Source: Megalonaias nervosa (taxonomy: Eukaryota > Mollusca > Bivalvia > Unionida > Unionidae). From it: 64,000 nucleotides of DNA. The notes below the pieces were generated by a model that worked only from the letters and a program-made list of their open reading frames with translations, did no database searches and had not been told where the DNA came from. Below, piece after piece: positions 33,101 to 39,539 of the stretch. The stretch spans positions 1 to 64,000 of the forward strand of contig JAECUM010001742.1 of the NCBI GenBank assembly GCA_016617855.1, written 5' to 3'. The position numbers were made by a program, and so were the translations under genes. Numbering within the stretch: the first letter of the stretch is position 1; each line of letters opens with the position of its first letter.

Positions 33101-35988
33101 ACTGTAAAAGTACATGTATTTGCAGCTCATTCCAAAGGATTGTCAGCTTGAAAACAAAGTCAGTGCTGCCTTTACAAGCACTGGCAGAAAACTTGTATAT
33201 AGTAAACGGGTACCCTTTGACTCATGTTATTACCCGGGTTATTATCAATGGGTGGGTACCCAAGTATCCGGATACCTGTTGGCATCTTTATCTCTAATCA
33301 CATCCTATCAAATTGTTCCCCATCATTGACTGGGATGGTCAGAATTTTGTCATCCAGTAGATCCCCTTCTAGTCACATCTTATGAAACTGTTCCCCATCA
33401 TTGACTGGGAAGGTCAGAAGTTTGTCATCCAGTAAATCCCCTACTAATCATATCCCATAAAAATTTTCCACATGAAATTTTGACCTCTGTCTTCTACAAA
33501 TCTGAATAAAATACAGGCTAATTAATTTTATTATGTTTTCCAACAAGTTAAAATATGAATAATAACTGTAGTTTAAATGGCAGAAAATAAATATAAGCTG
33601 AACAGCTTTTTCAATAGGTTATAAGCTTCATTAACCTTTTTTGCATGATAGTTTAAACAATTAAAGCAGGAAAATGAGCAATCGAAGATAGTACTTGTAT
33701 GTAGCAAATGCACGAGTAATAATAAAATGTAAAAATTTTACCTGTTTGATGTGAACTAATTTGAATCCCAAATCATTGCAATTTCTCACACTTACCTCCT
33801 GCACTTGGCACTGTAGTGGTGCAATACAGAACCTGTCACAGTCTCCTTGAATTGATGTAGGTACAAGTGATTTTTCAGAGCATCAGGTGCTGCCAGTTCC
33901 AATTCAAAGTTTCTCATTTTCAGTATCACTTAAAATCATAAATTGTTAAATCCAGTCTATTTGTGACATGTCCAGTCTATTTGTCACTGTATTCAGGTCC
34001 ACGTAATGCCTTTAGCATGTAAAGACTTTAAATTAACTATACTGGCAAAATGTATCTTCCCTGTATCATCATCTACATGTCTGCCATTTGCCATGACAGT
34101 TATGAGTCTGCTGTTTATCACATTTTCATTCTTGTCATTATGAATTGTCACATCTCTGTTGCTAGTAACTCTTTGTGCCATAATGTCATTTTGTATATGT
34201 TTGCCATATTCACTCCATTTAATTCCCATAAATTGCATAGTCCTTTCAAGTTAGAAAAAGGTCTTGAGTTAATGGCTAGGTAGTGGACGATATTGAACTG
34301 CACTTGCTTTTTATTGTGGTTTGCCTTGGTAGTTTTTAAGCATTTTTCCACATGGGGTGTCTGCCAATTTGACATTCTGGACAGATTTCTGCCGTGTTGA
34401 GCATTTATTACCCAGTTTGTGAAGCAATGGATGGTGGCCTAGTAGGCAGAGCATCCATTTCAGATGCAGGAGTATGTGGGTTTGAACACCGGCCAAGTCA
34501 TACCAAAGACATATAAAAATGGTACTAGCAACTGCCTCGCTTGGCTCTCAGCATTGAAAGGTTAGTGCTAGGACTGTTTGGAGTGGTGCCAGGATAATGT
34601 GACTGGGCGGGACATGATGCTACATGTCTGTGGCATGATGCCCTAGTGCTAGACATTGCCATCAAAAAACTGTCACACTGCAGGCATCGTAGAGATATGA
34701 CTGAAAAGTTATTAAAGCTACTTTAAAACCCATATCACACACACCCTCTATTATGAAAAGATTTGGTGGTTACCAACTCTTTAGCTGCATGGATTAAAGT
34801 ACAATGTCATTATCTCAGCGCCATTAAGGTAAAAAATAATGTCTTTGACACTTTGAAAGGTTACTAAGTCTCTAGCTTAGTGTAATTATCTATTAATTTC
34901 CTATGTACCGGTAGATATTTTCAACCAGTGATGCATTACACCATGTAGGCATGGGCAAGGGACACCTCATTCCTATTCATGCAAGATAAGTGAATGTAAT
35001 TAGAGGAAGTTAAGGAAATACAGACAGAACAGAAATATTGTTCCCCATTATTAGAATAAGTGTTTCACTTTTGTAAACAAAGTTCAAAGCTTCTGTACAA
35101 AATGTTATTCATAAGGCTAAATTGGATGAATATTAAGAATTACTAGTTTTTCAGCATCTTCAAAATATGTCATTGCTCAAGGTTTTGTGAATTAAATTAA
35201 AAATTTGGACAAACCGGATAAACAACTTACTTAGAATTTGGAATTCACTTGATCTTGATTTAGATGTGTACAGGGTATCAGGCTATATTTTTTGGAGAAC
35301 TGGTAAGGTTGAAATTCTTACGACAAAATAGCCAGATTTCATGCATTTTCAGATTCAAGGAACTTAGTAAAATGTCATTTATTCAGACTTAACTGGGGAC
35401 ATTGATTTTATTAGTAAAAATTAGTTAAATAAGTAGCAGACATCTGTATTTAGAATAAATTGTGTATGTGGTGGAATATGTGACAGACATTCTGGTAGTC
35501 CATGTGGGGAATATACTGTTGAATCACCATATCCATCTCTCATATATATATATATATATAAAGACCCTATCTGTATCTATAACAAGTCTTAGTCAAGGTT
35601 TAGTTTGGGATTGGAAATTTTCTCAGACTCAATCACTGTTGATGTGTTTTACTTTTTATTATAATGAATTCTAGAATGCCAGGGAAAACAAGTTAGTAAA
35701 TTATTGTCTGAAAATTGGGATGTTCTAATTTTATCCAGAACATTTCCTTCCACCTTCAATGCCAACATGATGCTCATGCTAAACATGCCTGATAATTAGT
35801 ACTTTTATGAAATTAAGAATTTATACTGTAATGTTTATATACCATTTTGAAATTTGCTTGTAGGATTTGCCTGTGATCCAGTTGTTGGTTTTGAAGATGA
35901 TGTTTGGGATGACGATGATGATGATAATGGTGATGATTATCTGGATAATGATGACCCACTGGCAGCTGAGAGATGGAAACTATCCTAA
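3125..35988 (+). CDS. LRR-CC repeat protein with acidic C-terminus (gene model, 13 exons, 5' incomplete)
   Basis: Joined exons: 3125-3155, 3838-3913, 5487-5543, 9952-10062, 13748-13796, 17816-17859, 20436-20515, 21792-21897, 22223-22310, 26168-26311, 28592-28705, 31610-31669, 35864-35988. All introns are GT-AG and all phases match, giving about 360 codons to a TAA. The product is a string of roughly 26-residue leucine-rich repeats of the cysteine-containing type: L..L.L..C..I.D.G...L...C. Clear examples are IEEIQLNKCYYISDIGV and LEILDISGCHHGVTD. This fold (RNI-like) is shared by F-box/LRR ubiquitin-ligase receptors and AMN1. No F-box is visible, but the N-terminus is outside the window. After the repeats comes an Asp/Glu-rich tail of about 80 residues ending WKLS. 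The LRR family call is strong; the substrate and ligase membership are inference. No specific ortholog is recognised. Confidence 0.85.
3838..3913 (+). CDS. LRR gene, exon b
   Basis: Acceptor TTTACAG and donor GTAAGC. It reads LRTLLSTCELLEYLDIQ, a typical LRR-CC half-repeat with the conserved Cys and the L..L.I core, and ends in phase 0. Confidence 0.85.
4288..4502. repeat. 42-bp minisatellite, about 5 copies
   Basis: A unit of 42 bp containing TTGGGACCAGTC and TGGCCAGAAGAA is repeated five times. As 42 is divisible by three, a short open frame (GPWDQSMEKCGQKK type) runs through it on the + strand. It lies inside an LRR-gene intron and directly abuts a SINE insertion. No evidence of translation. 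Confidence 0.9.
4517..4767 (+). mobile_element. tRNA-derived SINE, family 1, copy 1 (with target duplication)
   Basis: The head has a tRNA-Leu/Ser-like A box (GGCCGAGTGGTCTAAAGCG) and a B box (GGGTTCGAGTC). A body of about 170 bp follows and the tail is AACAGCAACAACA. It is flanked by a 13-bp direct repeat, ACATTCACCTAGA, at 4504-4516 and 4768-4780, so this is a complete retroposed copy. The SINE body and tail style is common in molluscs. The element has no coding capacity and would depend on a LINE partner. Confidence 0.93.
4781..5486. other. Intronic stretch, nothing recognised
   Basis: AT-rich intron sequence. A small open frame at 4979-5173 has no recognisable features. Confidence 0.5.
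5487..5543 (+). CDS. LRR gene, exon c
   Basis: Acceptor TTGCAG and donor GTGTGT. It has 19 complete codons reading SPSLKSLLLNNCTQ at its end, with the LRR asparagine and cysteine in place. Phase 0 at both ends. Confidence 0.85.
6036..7707. mobile_element. Non-autonomous pogo/Tigger-like DNA transposon, 1.67 kb
   Basis: The left end CAGTAGTCCCC and right end GGGGACTACTG are perfect 11-bp inverted repeats, flanked by TA on both sides (6034-6035, 7708-7709). This is the TA-target, CAGT-starting layout of the Tc1/mariner superfamily, pogo/Tigger branch. GTGGCC/GGTGGCC-rich subterminal segments recur in inverted form near both ends. No intact transposase is present; the internal small open frames show no DDE signature I can read. 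It sits in the LRR intron 5544-9951. Confidence 0.82.
7797..8335. repeat. Triplet-periodic minisatellite (ATTAGTGGTAATAGTAGTGG type), left part
   Basis: An about 33-bp unit built from 3-mers (ATT AGT GGT AAT AGT AGT GGC). It is open on both strands in places, giving Ser/Asn/Gly/Ile-rich or Leu/Pro-rich frames. It was split by the insertion at 8336-9124 and continues at 9125. Confidence 0.92.
8336..9124 (+). mobile_element. Non-autonomous hAT-like element carrying a zinc-finger remnant
   Basis: The imperfect terminal repeats CAGACCTGCCAAC and GTTTGGAGGTCTG (11 of 13 match in inverted orientation) bound 789 bp inserted into a minisatellite. Inside, a frame at 8642-8866 has RANLNMSHGGRYGFRHHMKW. 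That resembles the N-terminal zinc-finger segment (SHGG...H...KH pattern) of ZNF862/ZMYM-like hAT transposases, with the cysteines mutated. Another segment near 8555 has a C-x2-C. The target duplication cannot be judged because the flanks are repetitive. Superfamily assignment is inference. Confidence 0.6.
9125..9560. repeat. Triplet-periodic minisatellite, right part
   Basis: Continuation of the array at 7797-8335 with the same ATTAGTGGTAATAGTAG-type unit, ending about 390 bp before the LRR exon at 9952. Confidence 0.9.
9952..10062 (+). CDS. LRR gene, exon d
   Basis: Acceptor CTTTCAG and donor GTATGT. It has 37 codons covering a full repeat: LADRGIQNLSQRCSG then IEEIQLNKCYYISDIGV. This is the clearest LRR-CC signature in the gene. 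The 3' end of the exon and its donor are copied twice more just downstream (see repeat 10037-10262). Confidence 0.92.
10037..10262. repeat. Exon end plus splice donor, tandemly triplicated
   Basis: The last ~25 nt of exon 9952-10062, with its donor (GTCAG/GTATGTCACATG) and about 55 bp of intron, is repeated two more times with a spacing of about 83 bp. Each copy keeps a usable GTATGT donor (copies near 10063, 10146 and 10227). Stop codons in all frames between copies argue that only the first donor yields protein. Confidence 0.85.
10304..10618 (+). mobile_element. tRNA-derived SINE, family 2, copy 1 (with target duplication)
   Basis: The A box lies in GTGGCTGAAGTGGTTTGAGC and the B box is GGGTTTGAACCC. 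The body includes CAGCATTAAGAGGTTA and GGATAATGTGACT. It is flanked by an 11-bp direct repeat, ATACATCATGT (10293-10303 and 10619-10629). This family is distinct from SINE family 1 and has four further copies in the window. Confidence 0.9.
10630..11429. other. Intronic stretch with a decayed ~130-bp repeat
   Basis: Segments with CACTGTGAC and TATTTCACACTCCAGTGA recur near 11221 and 11350, and a weaker copy near 11090, suggesting an old tandem repeat. No gene is supported; small open frames here lack features. Confidence 0.5.
11430..12893. repeat. 44-bp minisatellite, about 33 copies
   Basis: The unit contains ACCATGTAACTAGATAACAT and ATAAGAAGTTTGAC. Spacing measured between neighbouring units is exactly 44 bp. 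The first copies are shorter (about 28 bp), so the 44-bp unit probably arose by an internal insertion. It lies in the LRR intron 10063-13747. Confidence 0.95.
13180..13515. repeat. 32-bp minisatellite, about 10 copies
   Basis: The unit contains GGATACAGAAGATTTATGTC and ACACTAGAACAT. Same intron as the 44-bp array. The open frame across it is repeat-derived. Confidence 0.92.
13748..13796 (+). CDS. LRR gene, exon e
   Basis: A strong polypyrimidine tract with TTTGCAG precedes it and GTATGA follows. It reads CFQNLKVLHLSGSFPN and ends with 1 nt of a Val codon completed by the next exon. Confidence 0.88.
14713..14966 (+). mobile_element. tRNA-derived SINE, family 1, copy 2 (with target duplication)
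   Basis: Very close to copy 1 at 4517-4767 along its whole length. The A box is intact; the B box has one change (GGGTTTGAGTC). The tail is AACATCAACATCAACA. It is flanked by a 13-bp direct repeat, TCAGCAGTAGTAC (14700-14712 and 14967-14979). The similarity of the two copies suggests recent mobility. Confidence 0.93.
14980..17815. other. Long intron segment, nothing firmly identified
   Basis: About 2.8 kb, less repetitive than its neighbours. A 118-codon open frame at 16478-16834 (+) overlaps a shorter one on the minus strand. Neither shows a motif I recognise, and the surrounding frames are closed. A decayed retroelement is possible but not shown. Confidence 0.4.
17816..17859 (+). CDS. LRR gene, exon f (44 nt)
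   Basis: Acceptor ACTTTAG and donor GTAAGT (a perfect donor). With the G from the previous exon it reads VTDETMKKIHILRKL, the second half of an LRR repeat. It supplies exactly the phase shift needed between the exons on either side, which is strong support for such a small exon. Confidence 0.85.
18035..18296 (+). mobile_element. SINE family 2, copy 2 (5' truncated)
   Basis: Shares CAGCTGCCTCGCTT, CAGCATTAAGAGGTTAG and GGATAATGTGACT with copy 1 but lacks the tRNA-like head. Confidence 0.85.
18411..20096. repeat. 37-bp minisatellite, about 45 copies
   Basis: The unit contains AGCACTCAGAGACAGACATG and ACATTCAAACTTTGT. The centre (about 19430-19850) is nearly uniform; the edges are more diverged and carry longer variants with CATTGCTGATCT. 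It lies in the LRR intron 17860-20435 and ends about 340 bp from the next exon. Confidence 0.95.
20436..20515 (+). CDS. LRR gene, exon g
   Basis: Acceptor TTTTTCAG. It reads RELNVSFNLAVNDSVL and then an ISNSCEDLE motif. Two donors overlap at the end. Using GTAGGT at 20516 keeps the frame and makes CEDLEILDISGC with the next exon; the GT 4 nt later would leave an in-frame TAG. Confidence 0.88.
20567..21250. repeat. 62-bp minisatellite, about 11 copies
   Basis: The unit contains GGATTAAATAACCTATAAC, CACCAACTTGGATC and TAATAACCTTAACT. It starts only about 50 bp after the LRR exon ending at 20515. Confidence 0.93.
21792..21897 (+). CDS. LRR gene, exon h
   Basis: Acceptor TTTACCAG and donor GTAAGC. 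It reads ILDISGCHHGVTDLGVSYL and then HLHTINLSYLPK: two consecutive LRR cores with the Cys and the VTD turn. Confidence 0.92.
22223..22310 (+). CDS. LRR gene, exon i
   Basis: Acceptor GCTGTAG and donor GTATAT. It reads VSDSSVKLLAHSGNLKCLKL and then GITDA, one complete LRR, and ends with 1 nt carried into the next exon. Confidence 0.88.
22656..22726 (+). CDS. Possible alternative terminal exon of the LRR gene
   Basis: TTTCTGCAG precedes a segment that joins in the right phase to the exon ending at 22310. It reads EQNSNKLFRSLQCTKL and a few more residues before TGA at 22724-22726. The L..L.C..L..L spacing looks like an LRR. There is no donor, so it could only be a terminal exon giving a shorter protein without the acidic tail. 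The acceptor match could be chance. Confidence 0.25.
23160..23415. repeat. 33-bp minisatellite, 7-8 copies
   Basis: The unit contains AAAGCATTCTGACTTTAAG and ACCAAATTTGACAG. The 33-bp length (11 codons) keeps frames open on both strands. Confidence 0.9.
24084..24330 (+). mobile_element. SINE family 1, copy 3 (old, diverged)
   Basis: Matches copies 1 and 2 across A box (GTGACTGAGTGGTGTAAAGC), B box (GGGTTCAAGTC) and body (AGCTTGCCAGTAGCTTC, GAAAAATGGCATTAA) but with many substitutions and a degraded tail. Confidence 0.85.
24700..25565. other. Intronic stretch, nothing recognised
   Basis: AT-rich, with no exon or element identified. Two near-repeats of GGTGGCATCTGTTAA occur near 25134-25180. 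Confidence 0.45.
25566..25672. repeat. 20-bp minisatellite, 5 copies
   Basis: The unit contains TGTTTGGTGATTGCTGTCAG. The open frame that starts inside it (to 26045) has no recognisable features. Confidence 0.92.
26168..26311 (+). CDS. LRR gene, exon j
   Basis: Acceptor TTCTCATCAG and donor GTAGGT. It reads VLETVAVQNPQLELLDVSGN, the last classical LRR, and then a longer non-repeat segment ending RIHLILGG. Starts with 2 nt and ends with 1 nt of a codon. Confidence 0.9.
26640..27480. repeat. Decayed ~170-200-bp tandem repeat
   Basis: Recurring phrases (TTTGAGAT, CATCACTAGA-like, ACATACCACATT, CTTCAAGGTCAA, CAGTATTTTA) repeat four to five times with strong divergence. Intronic, between exons j and k. 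Confidence 0.65.
28060..28340. repeat. ~80-bp degenerate tandem repeat, about 3 copies
   Basis: GAAGCAGTAACTGGAA, TACAGTGTAACAA and TATATAGATTTAAA recur three times. Intronic. Confidence 0.75.
28592..28705 (+). CDS. LRR gene, exon k
   Basis: Acceptor TTATTTAG and donor GTAGGT. It reads CSVLHEDIGNLPAGVSVSLL and then LDLSKNHLRPDREIILLA, a final LRR-like cap. Confidence 0.85.
28765..29725. repeat. 29-bp minisatellite, about 32 copies
   Basis: The unit contains TGGATGCTGTAATGGATGG and TCTGTCTTGA. Two or more sub-variants (TTGTGTGAA, TGTTGTGA) recur in blocks, so a higher-order duplication is present (28830-29000 resembles 28980-29130). It lies just after exon k. Confidence 0.95.
29868..30095. 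repeat. 46-bp minisatellite, about 5 copies
   Basis: The unit contains CAACAGTAAGCCTGTAAGG and GGGACCCTTTTCCCAC. Measured spacing is 46 bp. It is GC-richer than its surroundings and includes a short palindrome (GTGGGACCCTTTTCCCAC). Confidence 0.92.
30297..30803. repeat. 50-bp minisatellite, about 10 copies
   Basis: The unit contains ATTTATTATCAGAGATCTAC and AGCCATTTAATCTATTAA. Third array in the same intron. Confidence 0.95.
31237..31405. repeat. ~70-bp tandem repeat, 2-3 copies
   Basis: CTTGTTATTCTTTCTA, GTTTATGTTATAC and CCATACAAACAG recur. The open frame through it is repeat-derived. Confidence 0.8.
31610..31669 (+). CDS. LRR gene, exon l (acidic tail, part 1)
   Basis: Acceptor TTTCTTTCAG and donor GTAGGC. 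It reads EDELVSSDDENDNMGYPSAE, the start of the acidic tail, with compatible phases (2 nt in, 1 nt out). Confidence 0.85.
31840..32565. repeat. 45-bp minisatellite, about 16 copies
   Basis: The unit contains ATTATTTAAGATGAATTATG and TCTACATAAATATAGG. The 15-codon length yields an open frame (MNYVYINIGKTRLFK type) on the + strand. A short CA run precedes it at 31793-31807. Confidence 0.94.
32566..33290. other. Intronic stretch with a cluster of short palindromes
   Basis: No gene seen. GGGTACCC occurs at about 33209 and again at about 33254, with ACCCGGGT between them at about 33232: three 8-bp palindromes within 55 bp. Confidence 0.45.
33290..33455. repeat. ~77-bp tandem repeat, about 2 copies
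   Basis: CATCATTGACTGGGA, GTTTGTCATCCAGTA and TAATCACATCC recur at a spacing of about 77 bp. Confidence 0.85.
33990..34424 (-). pseudogene. Decayed hAT-family (ZNF862-like) transposase fragment
   Basis: Minus-strand reading gives RPFSNLKGLCNLWELNGVN in one frame (about 34290-34215). It continues in another frame with DIMAQRVTSNRDV and a VMANGRHVDDDTGKIHF...LKSLHAKGIT segment (about 34175-34000). This order matches the N-terminal half of the ZNF862/KIAA1586-like hAT transposase family: an RPF...GLxELNGV motif, then the first catalytic Asp region VMADGSTD-like, then HF.S..NL...A.GI. Frameshifts and substitutions (Asp to Asn in the VMA-N-G motif) show it is dead. A SINE sits at its upstream edge. 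Confidence 0.7.
34425..34744 (+). mobile_element. SINE family 2, copy 3
   Basis: Near full length: tRNA-like head (GGTGGCCTAGTAGGCAGAGC), B box (GGGTTTGAACAC), then the family body (TAAAAATGGTACTAGCAAC, GGATAATGTGACTGGG, GTGCTAGACATTGCC). It abuts the hAT relic. Confidence 0.88.
34745..35863. other. Intronic stretch, nothing recognised
   Basis: AT-rich with a TA microsatellite at about 35542-35560. No exon or element identified before the terminal LRR exon. Confidence 0.5.
35864..35988 (+). CDS. LRR gene, terminal exon m (acidic tail, part 2)
   Basis: Acceptor TGCTTGTAG. It reads FACDPVVGFEDDVWDDDDDD and ends AAERWKLS before TAA at 35986-35988. The Asp run is coded by GAT/GAC repeats. Acidic tails of this kind are often disordered and mediate protein contacts; the role here is unknown. 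Confidence 0.87.
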
Positions 35989-36134
35989 AGATATTTCGAC
36001 ACTGCGATGAATACTTAGTTCAAGCTGTCTGTTTTGAGTCTACCACAGTGAAGTGTACTTCAACAGTGCCAAATCTAGAATGTCAAAGTCGTTATGTCAT
36101 TTTAATAGAAACAAACACCAACAACAAATTCTAA

Positions 36135-36565
36135 TGGGACTAGTTCTGAGAACATATGTGACACACTGATGATTGTGACTAGTCCAGAGAAACATTGTGA
36201 TAGAGTGATAATTGTGACTAGTCCTTAAGAACTATGTGACCGATTGATGAATGTGACTGGTCCTGAAGAACTGTGTAACAGACTGAATGTGACTAGTCCT
36301 TAAGAACTATGTGACAGACTGATGAATGTGAATAATCCTGAAGAACTATGTAACAGACTGAATGTGACTAGTCCTGAAGAACTGTGACAGACTGATAAAT
36401 GTGACTAGCCCTGAAGAACTGAAACAGACTGATGAAATGTGACTAGTTCTGAAGAATTATGTGACAGACTGATGAATGCAACTAGTCCTGGGTAACTATG
36501 TGACAGACTGATGATTGTGACTAGTACTAGGATCTGTAGTGACAGACTGATGAATGTGATTAGAC
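36135..36565. repeat. ~38-bp minisatellite in the presumed 3' UTR
   Basis: The unit contains TGTGACTAGTCCTGAAGAAC and ATGTGACAGACTGATGAA, with about 11 imperfect copies. If the 3' UTR reading is right it would be transcribed. Confidence 0.9.
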
Positions 36566-36684
36566 CTGGGATCCACTGTGACTGAGTGATAAATGCAAAA
36601 GATATGGCAGATGGCATTTTCAATTGTGACACCTTTAACATTTTTAAATCACAACAGACCTCTAAGTCTAGCAACTGTTTTGAA

Positions 36685-37000
36685 TTTAGATTGAAGGACC
36701 GCAAGGACCAGTATGTTATTATATCAGTGTATTAAATTACCGTAAAAACTATTTCCAGGACCTGTCAAGTCATGAAGTCCAAGTCTTTTGAATTTAGACT
36801 GAAGGACCGCAAGGACCAGTATATTGTTATATCAGTGTATTAAATTACCGTTAAAACTATTTCCAGGACCTGTCAAGTCATGAAGTCCAAGTCTTTTGAA
36901 TTTAGATTGAAGGACCACAAGGACCAGTATATTTTTATATCAATGTATTAAATTACCGTAAAAAGTATTTTCAAGGACCTGTCAAGTCACGAACAAATAT
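36685..37000. repeat. ~115-bp tandem repeat, about 2.7 copies
   Basis: GAATTTAGATTGAAGGACC, AAATTACCGTAAAAAC and GGACCTGTCAAGTCA recur almost unchanged three times. Confidence 0.92.
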
Positions 37001-37923
37001 TTTAGCCAACAAGAGCTGTGGCATGAAAAGAATCATTCTCATGCTGTCATCTGTAGTTTGGTCACATAGCATTAATATGTACTAGGTAGTAATAGTTTCA
37101 TCAGGGTTAATGTCATACATTTCATGACACTGCTCCATCATGCAGCAATGCAAAGTTCACTGCAGTTTTGTGATAAACACAGTGGTTAACTTGTATTCAT
37201 GAGACATGAATTTCACAAATTAGTAATTCAACATGACTTTGGATAAATGCATAGTATGTAAATATGTAACCATTGTAAGGAATTTCAAACCATAGGATCG
37301 ACAGTAAAAGACTCTCATTTTGATCATAAGATTTTGTTTCTGTAATTGTTCTAGTTCTTTTAATTTAACTTCTTTTAACGAGGATTTTAGTACCTTAAAA
37401 TCCTCAAGATGGTTGTCAGTCAATAGGAACATAAAATTGGAATGGTAACAGTGGCCTTCAGTCATCAGTTGTCTTCCATCTATAGCAAACGTCATACAGG
37501 TTATGTAGGCATTAAGAACCGACTATTTCAGTCATGAGTAATTGTTTTGGAATTTGATTACACATACTTTTAAATGGCAATTATATGCTTTATTTGGATC
37601 CTCATACATTCATATTTCTTTGCAAGGTCTTTATTTACACAACCCAAGAAGTACATATGGCAAAATCAATGATAATTGACATGGACAGTTTTTGATGAGG
37701 TCAACCAAAAAGTGTGAGCCTGTACAAACAAGATTTAATGTTATGCATTATGATGTCACAATGAAAGCAGTGTGTGTTGAAAACAAATCTGTACTATCCT
37801 GTTATTTGTTATGATAGGTGATCATTTCTTGACCCAGTTTAGTATCTGGCTATCATTGTAAACTTTAATAGCGAGCAATAATATTCATCCAGAAGTTTTT
37901 GAAGACAGATTTATGTTGTATTC

Positions 37924-37929
37924 AATAAA
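37924..37929 (+). promoter_or_regulatory. Candidate poly(A) signal (AATAAA)
   Basis: AATAAA followed within 25 bp by a T-rich stretch (TTGTCTTTATTTTATTTC), the usual downstream element. It is the best candidate end for the LRR transcript. Confidence 0.5.
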
Positions 37930-37950
37930 ATAATTTAAAATATTTAATTG

Positions 37951-38700
37951 TCTTTATTTTATTTCATTCCTTGTATCTTTTGAAGTGCATACAGTTTTAA
38001 TTTCACAAAAACCACATAACAATAGAGATGATAATTTCTAATCACTTTCTGCAAAATATTTATATAGTATGCATTCATTAATTTTGTTACTGTTTCCATG
38101 TTTTTGTTTGATTTTTCAAATAAATGCCATATTTGTTGGTGCTTAAATCACATTGATGAAGTGGCAATATAGTTTATTTAGGAGTTCTTCACTGGGTTTC
38201 TAATCTGGTTTGTAGCAATGACAAAGTCCACAAAAACTGACACACCATAAATAATATTGAATTCACCTTGTATTAGAAATAGGAATTAACATTAAGTTGG
38301 CAGTATTTAAGTATTGTCATTTTCTTGGAACAGTTTTTATCTCGACATTTTGTGATAGCAAAGCATTCTATTTCATGTATTAATTTGTTTGGGGTTTTTT
38401 TTTTTTTTTGTGTTTAAAAATTTTTTAAAAATGTAAAATCTAAAAGTTAAAAAATTATTTTCAGATGAGTTTGAAATTGAATATGAATGATTAAGCACAG
38501 TGCTTGACATATTTATATTTTCATTATATTTTATATTATTGATGGATAAAATAAAACATTCATTGTATGATAGAATTTCGCAAATTTATTCTATGATATA
38601 AATTATTCTTTTAAGTTGAATGTCTTTATATTTATGTAAAGAGACTTTCGCTACACCCTGGGCCCAAACATCCATCTTAATATGTTTTTGTACATGTTTT
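37951..38700. other. Intergenic stretch, nothing recognised
   Basis: AT-rich, with a long T run at about 38396-38410. No features supported. Confidence 0.5.
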
Positions 38701-39078
38701 TCAGCAATAACCCTCACCACACCCACTGATCATTTCTATTCTAAATCCATACATAATTGAAGAGGAAATGATCTGTTCTGAAACCTCTTGCACATGAAAG
38801 ATACTGTTATTAATTGAAGCTGAAATGTAGTATACCCTGGTTTGCACAAAGGTTCCTGCAGCACTACCCATGAATTTAGGTCGGGCAAAATCACCTGTTC
38901 TAGAGCCACTAAGGCCAACTATAGGATTGGTCAATACAACATTAACAGAGGCATTGTCACAGATACTTTGGTTTAATAAAGATGCAAAAGTATGGCCATT
39001 CAGAGTGAGTGCAGATCCCTCAGTTATAGTTCTACCTATACATGTATATTTGGGCCAATGCCTTTCTAAAGCACATTC
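38701..39078 (-). CDS. Unrecognised 126-codon open segment, possible terminal exon or gene relic
   Basis: Open on the minus strand from a stop at 39079-39081 down to a stop at 38701-38703. It has a protein-like composition (rich in Gly, Ala, Thr, Arg and Ser, unlike random AT-rich DNA). Segments include NPIVGLSGSRTGDFARPKF, AAGTFVQTRVYYISASINN and a C-terminus GCGEGYC. No family is recognised. There is no Met near the upstream end, so it would be an internal-to-terminal exon or a transposon relic. The upstream part overlaps the first unit of a 59-bp array. The + strand is also partly open here, so coding is not proven. Confidence 0.3.
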   Translation of the reverse strand, partial: ECALERHWPKYTCIGRTITEGSALTLNGHTFASLLNQSICDNASVNVVLTNPIVGLSGSRTGDFARPKFMGSAAGTFVQTRVYYISASINNSIFHVQEVSEQIISSSIMYGFRIEMISGCGEGYC

Positions 39079-39416
39079 TTAGTTATTGCTATTCCTATAC
39101 ATGTACATTTAGGCCAGTGCCTTTCTAAAGCACATTCTTAGTTATTGCTATTCCTATACATGTACATTTAGGCCAGTGCCTTTCTAAAGCACATTCTTAG
39201 TTATTGCTATTCCTATACATGTACATTTGGGCCAATGCCTTTCTAAAGCACATTCTTAGTTATTGCTATTCCTATACATGTACATTTAGGCCAGTGCCTT
39301 TCTAAAGCACATTCTTAGTTATTGCTATTCCTATACATGTACATTTAGGCCAGTGCCTTTCTAAAGCACATTCTTAGTTATTGCTATTCCTATACATGTA
39401 CATTTGGGCCAATGCC
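39047..39416. repeat. 59-bp minisatellite, 6 copies plus a partial
   Basis: The unit contains TTATTGCTATTCCTATACATG and CCAGTGCCTTTCTAAAGC. The measured period is 59 bp and copies are nearly identical, so it is young. Confidence 0.95.
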
Positions 39417-39539
39417 TCATTCAGAAACAACTAATTTTGAGATGTGTTTCTAATGCACATGAAACTGATGGTGCATAGCAACTTAAACCTTCTGTTTTGA
39501 TGTGCGCTGTCATGAACTTTTCAAACATGTCTAAAAATT

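Larger units (their letters stand above)
35989..37950 (+). other. Probable 3' UTR of the LRR gene
   Basis: Follows the TAA stop and runs to the AATAAA at 37924. It contains two tandem arrays (36135-36560 and 36685-37000). Length and extent are inferred from the poly(A) signal only. Confidence 0.5.
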
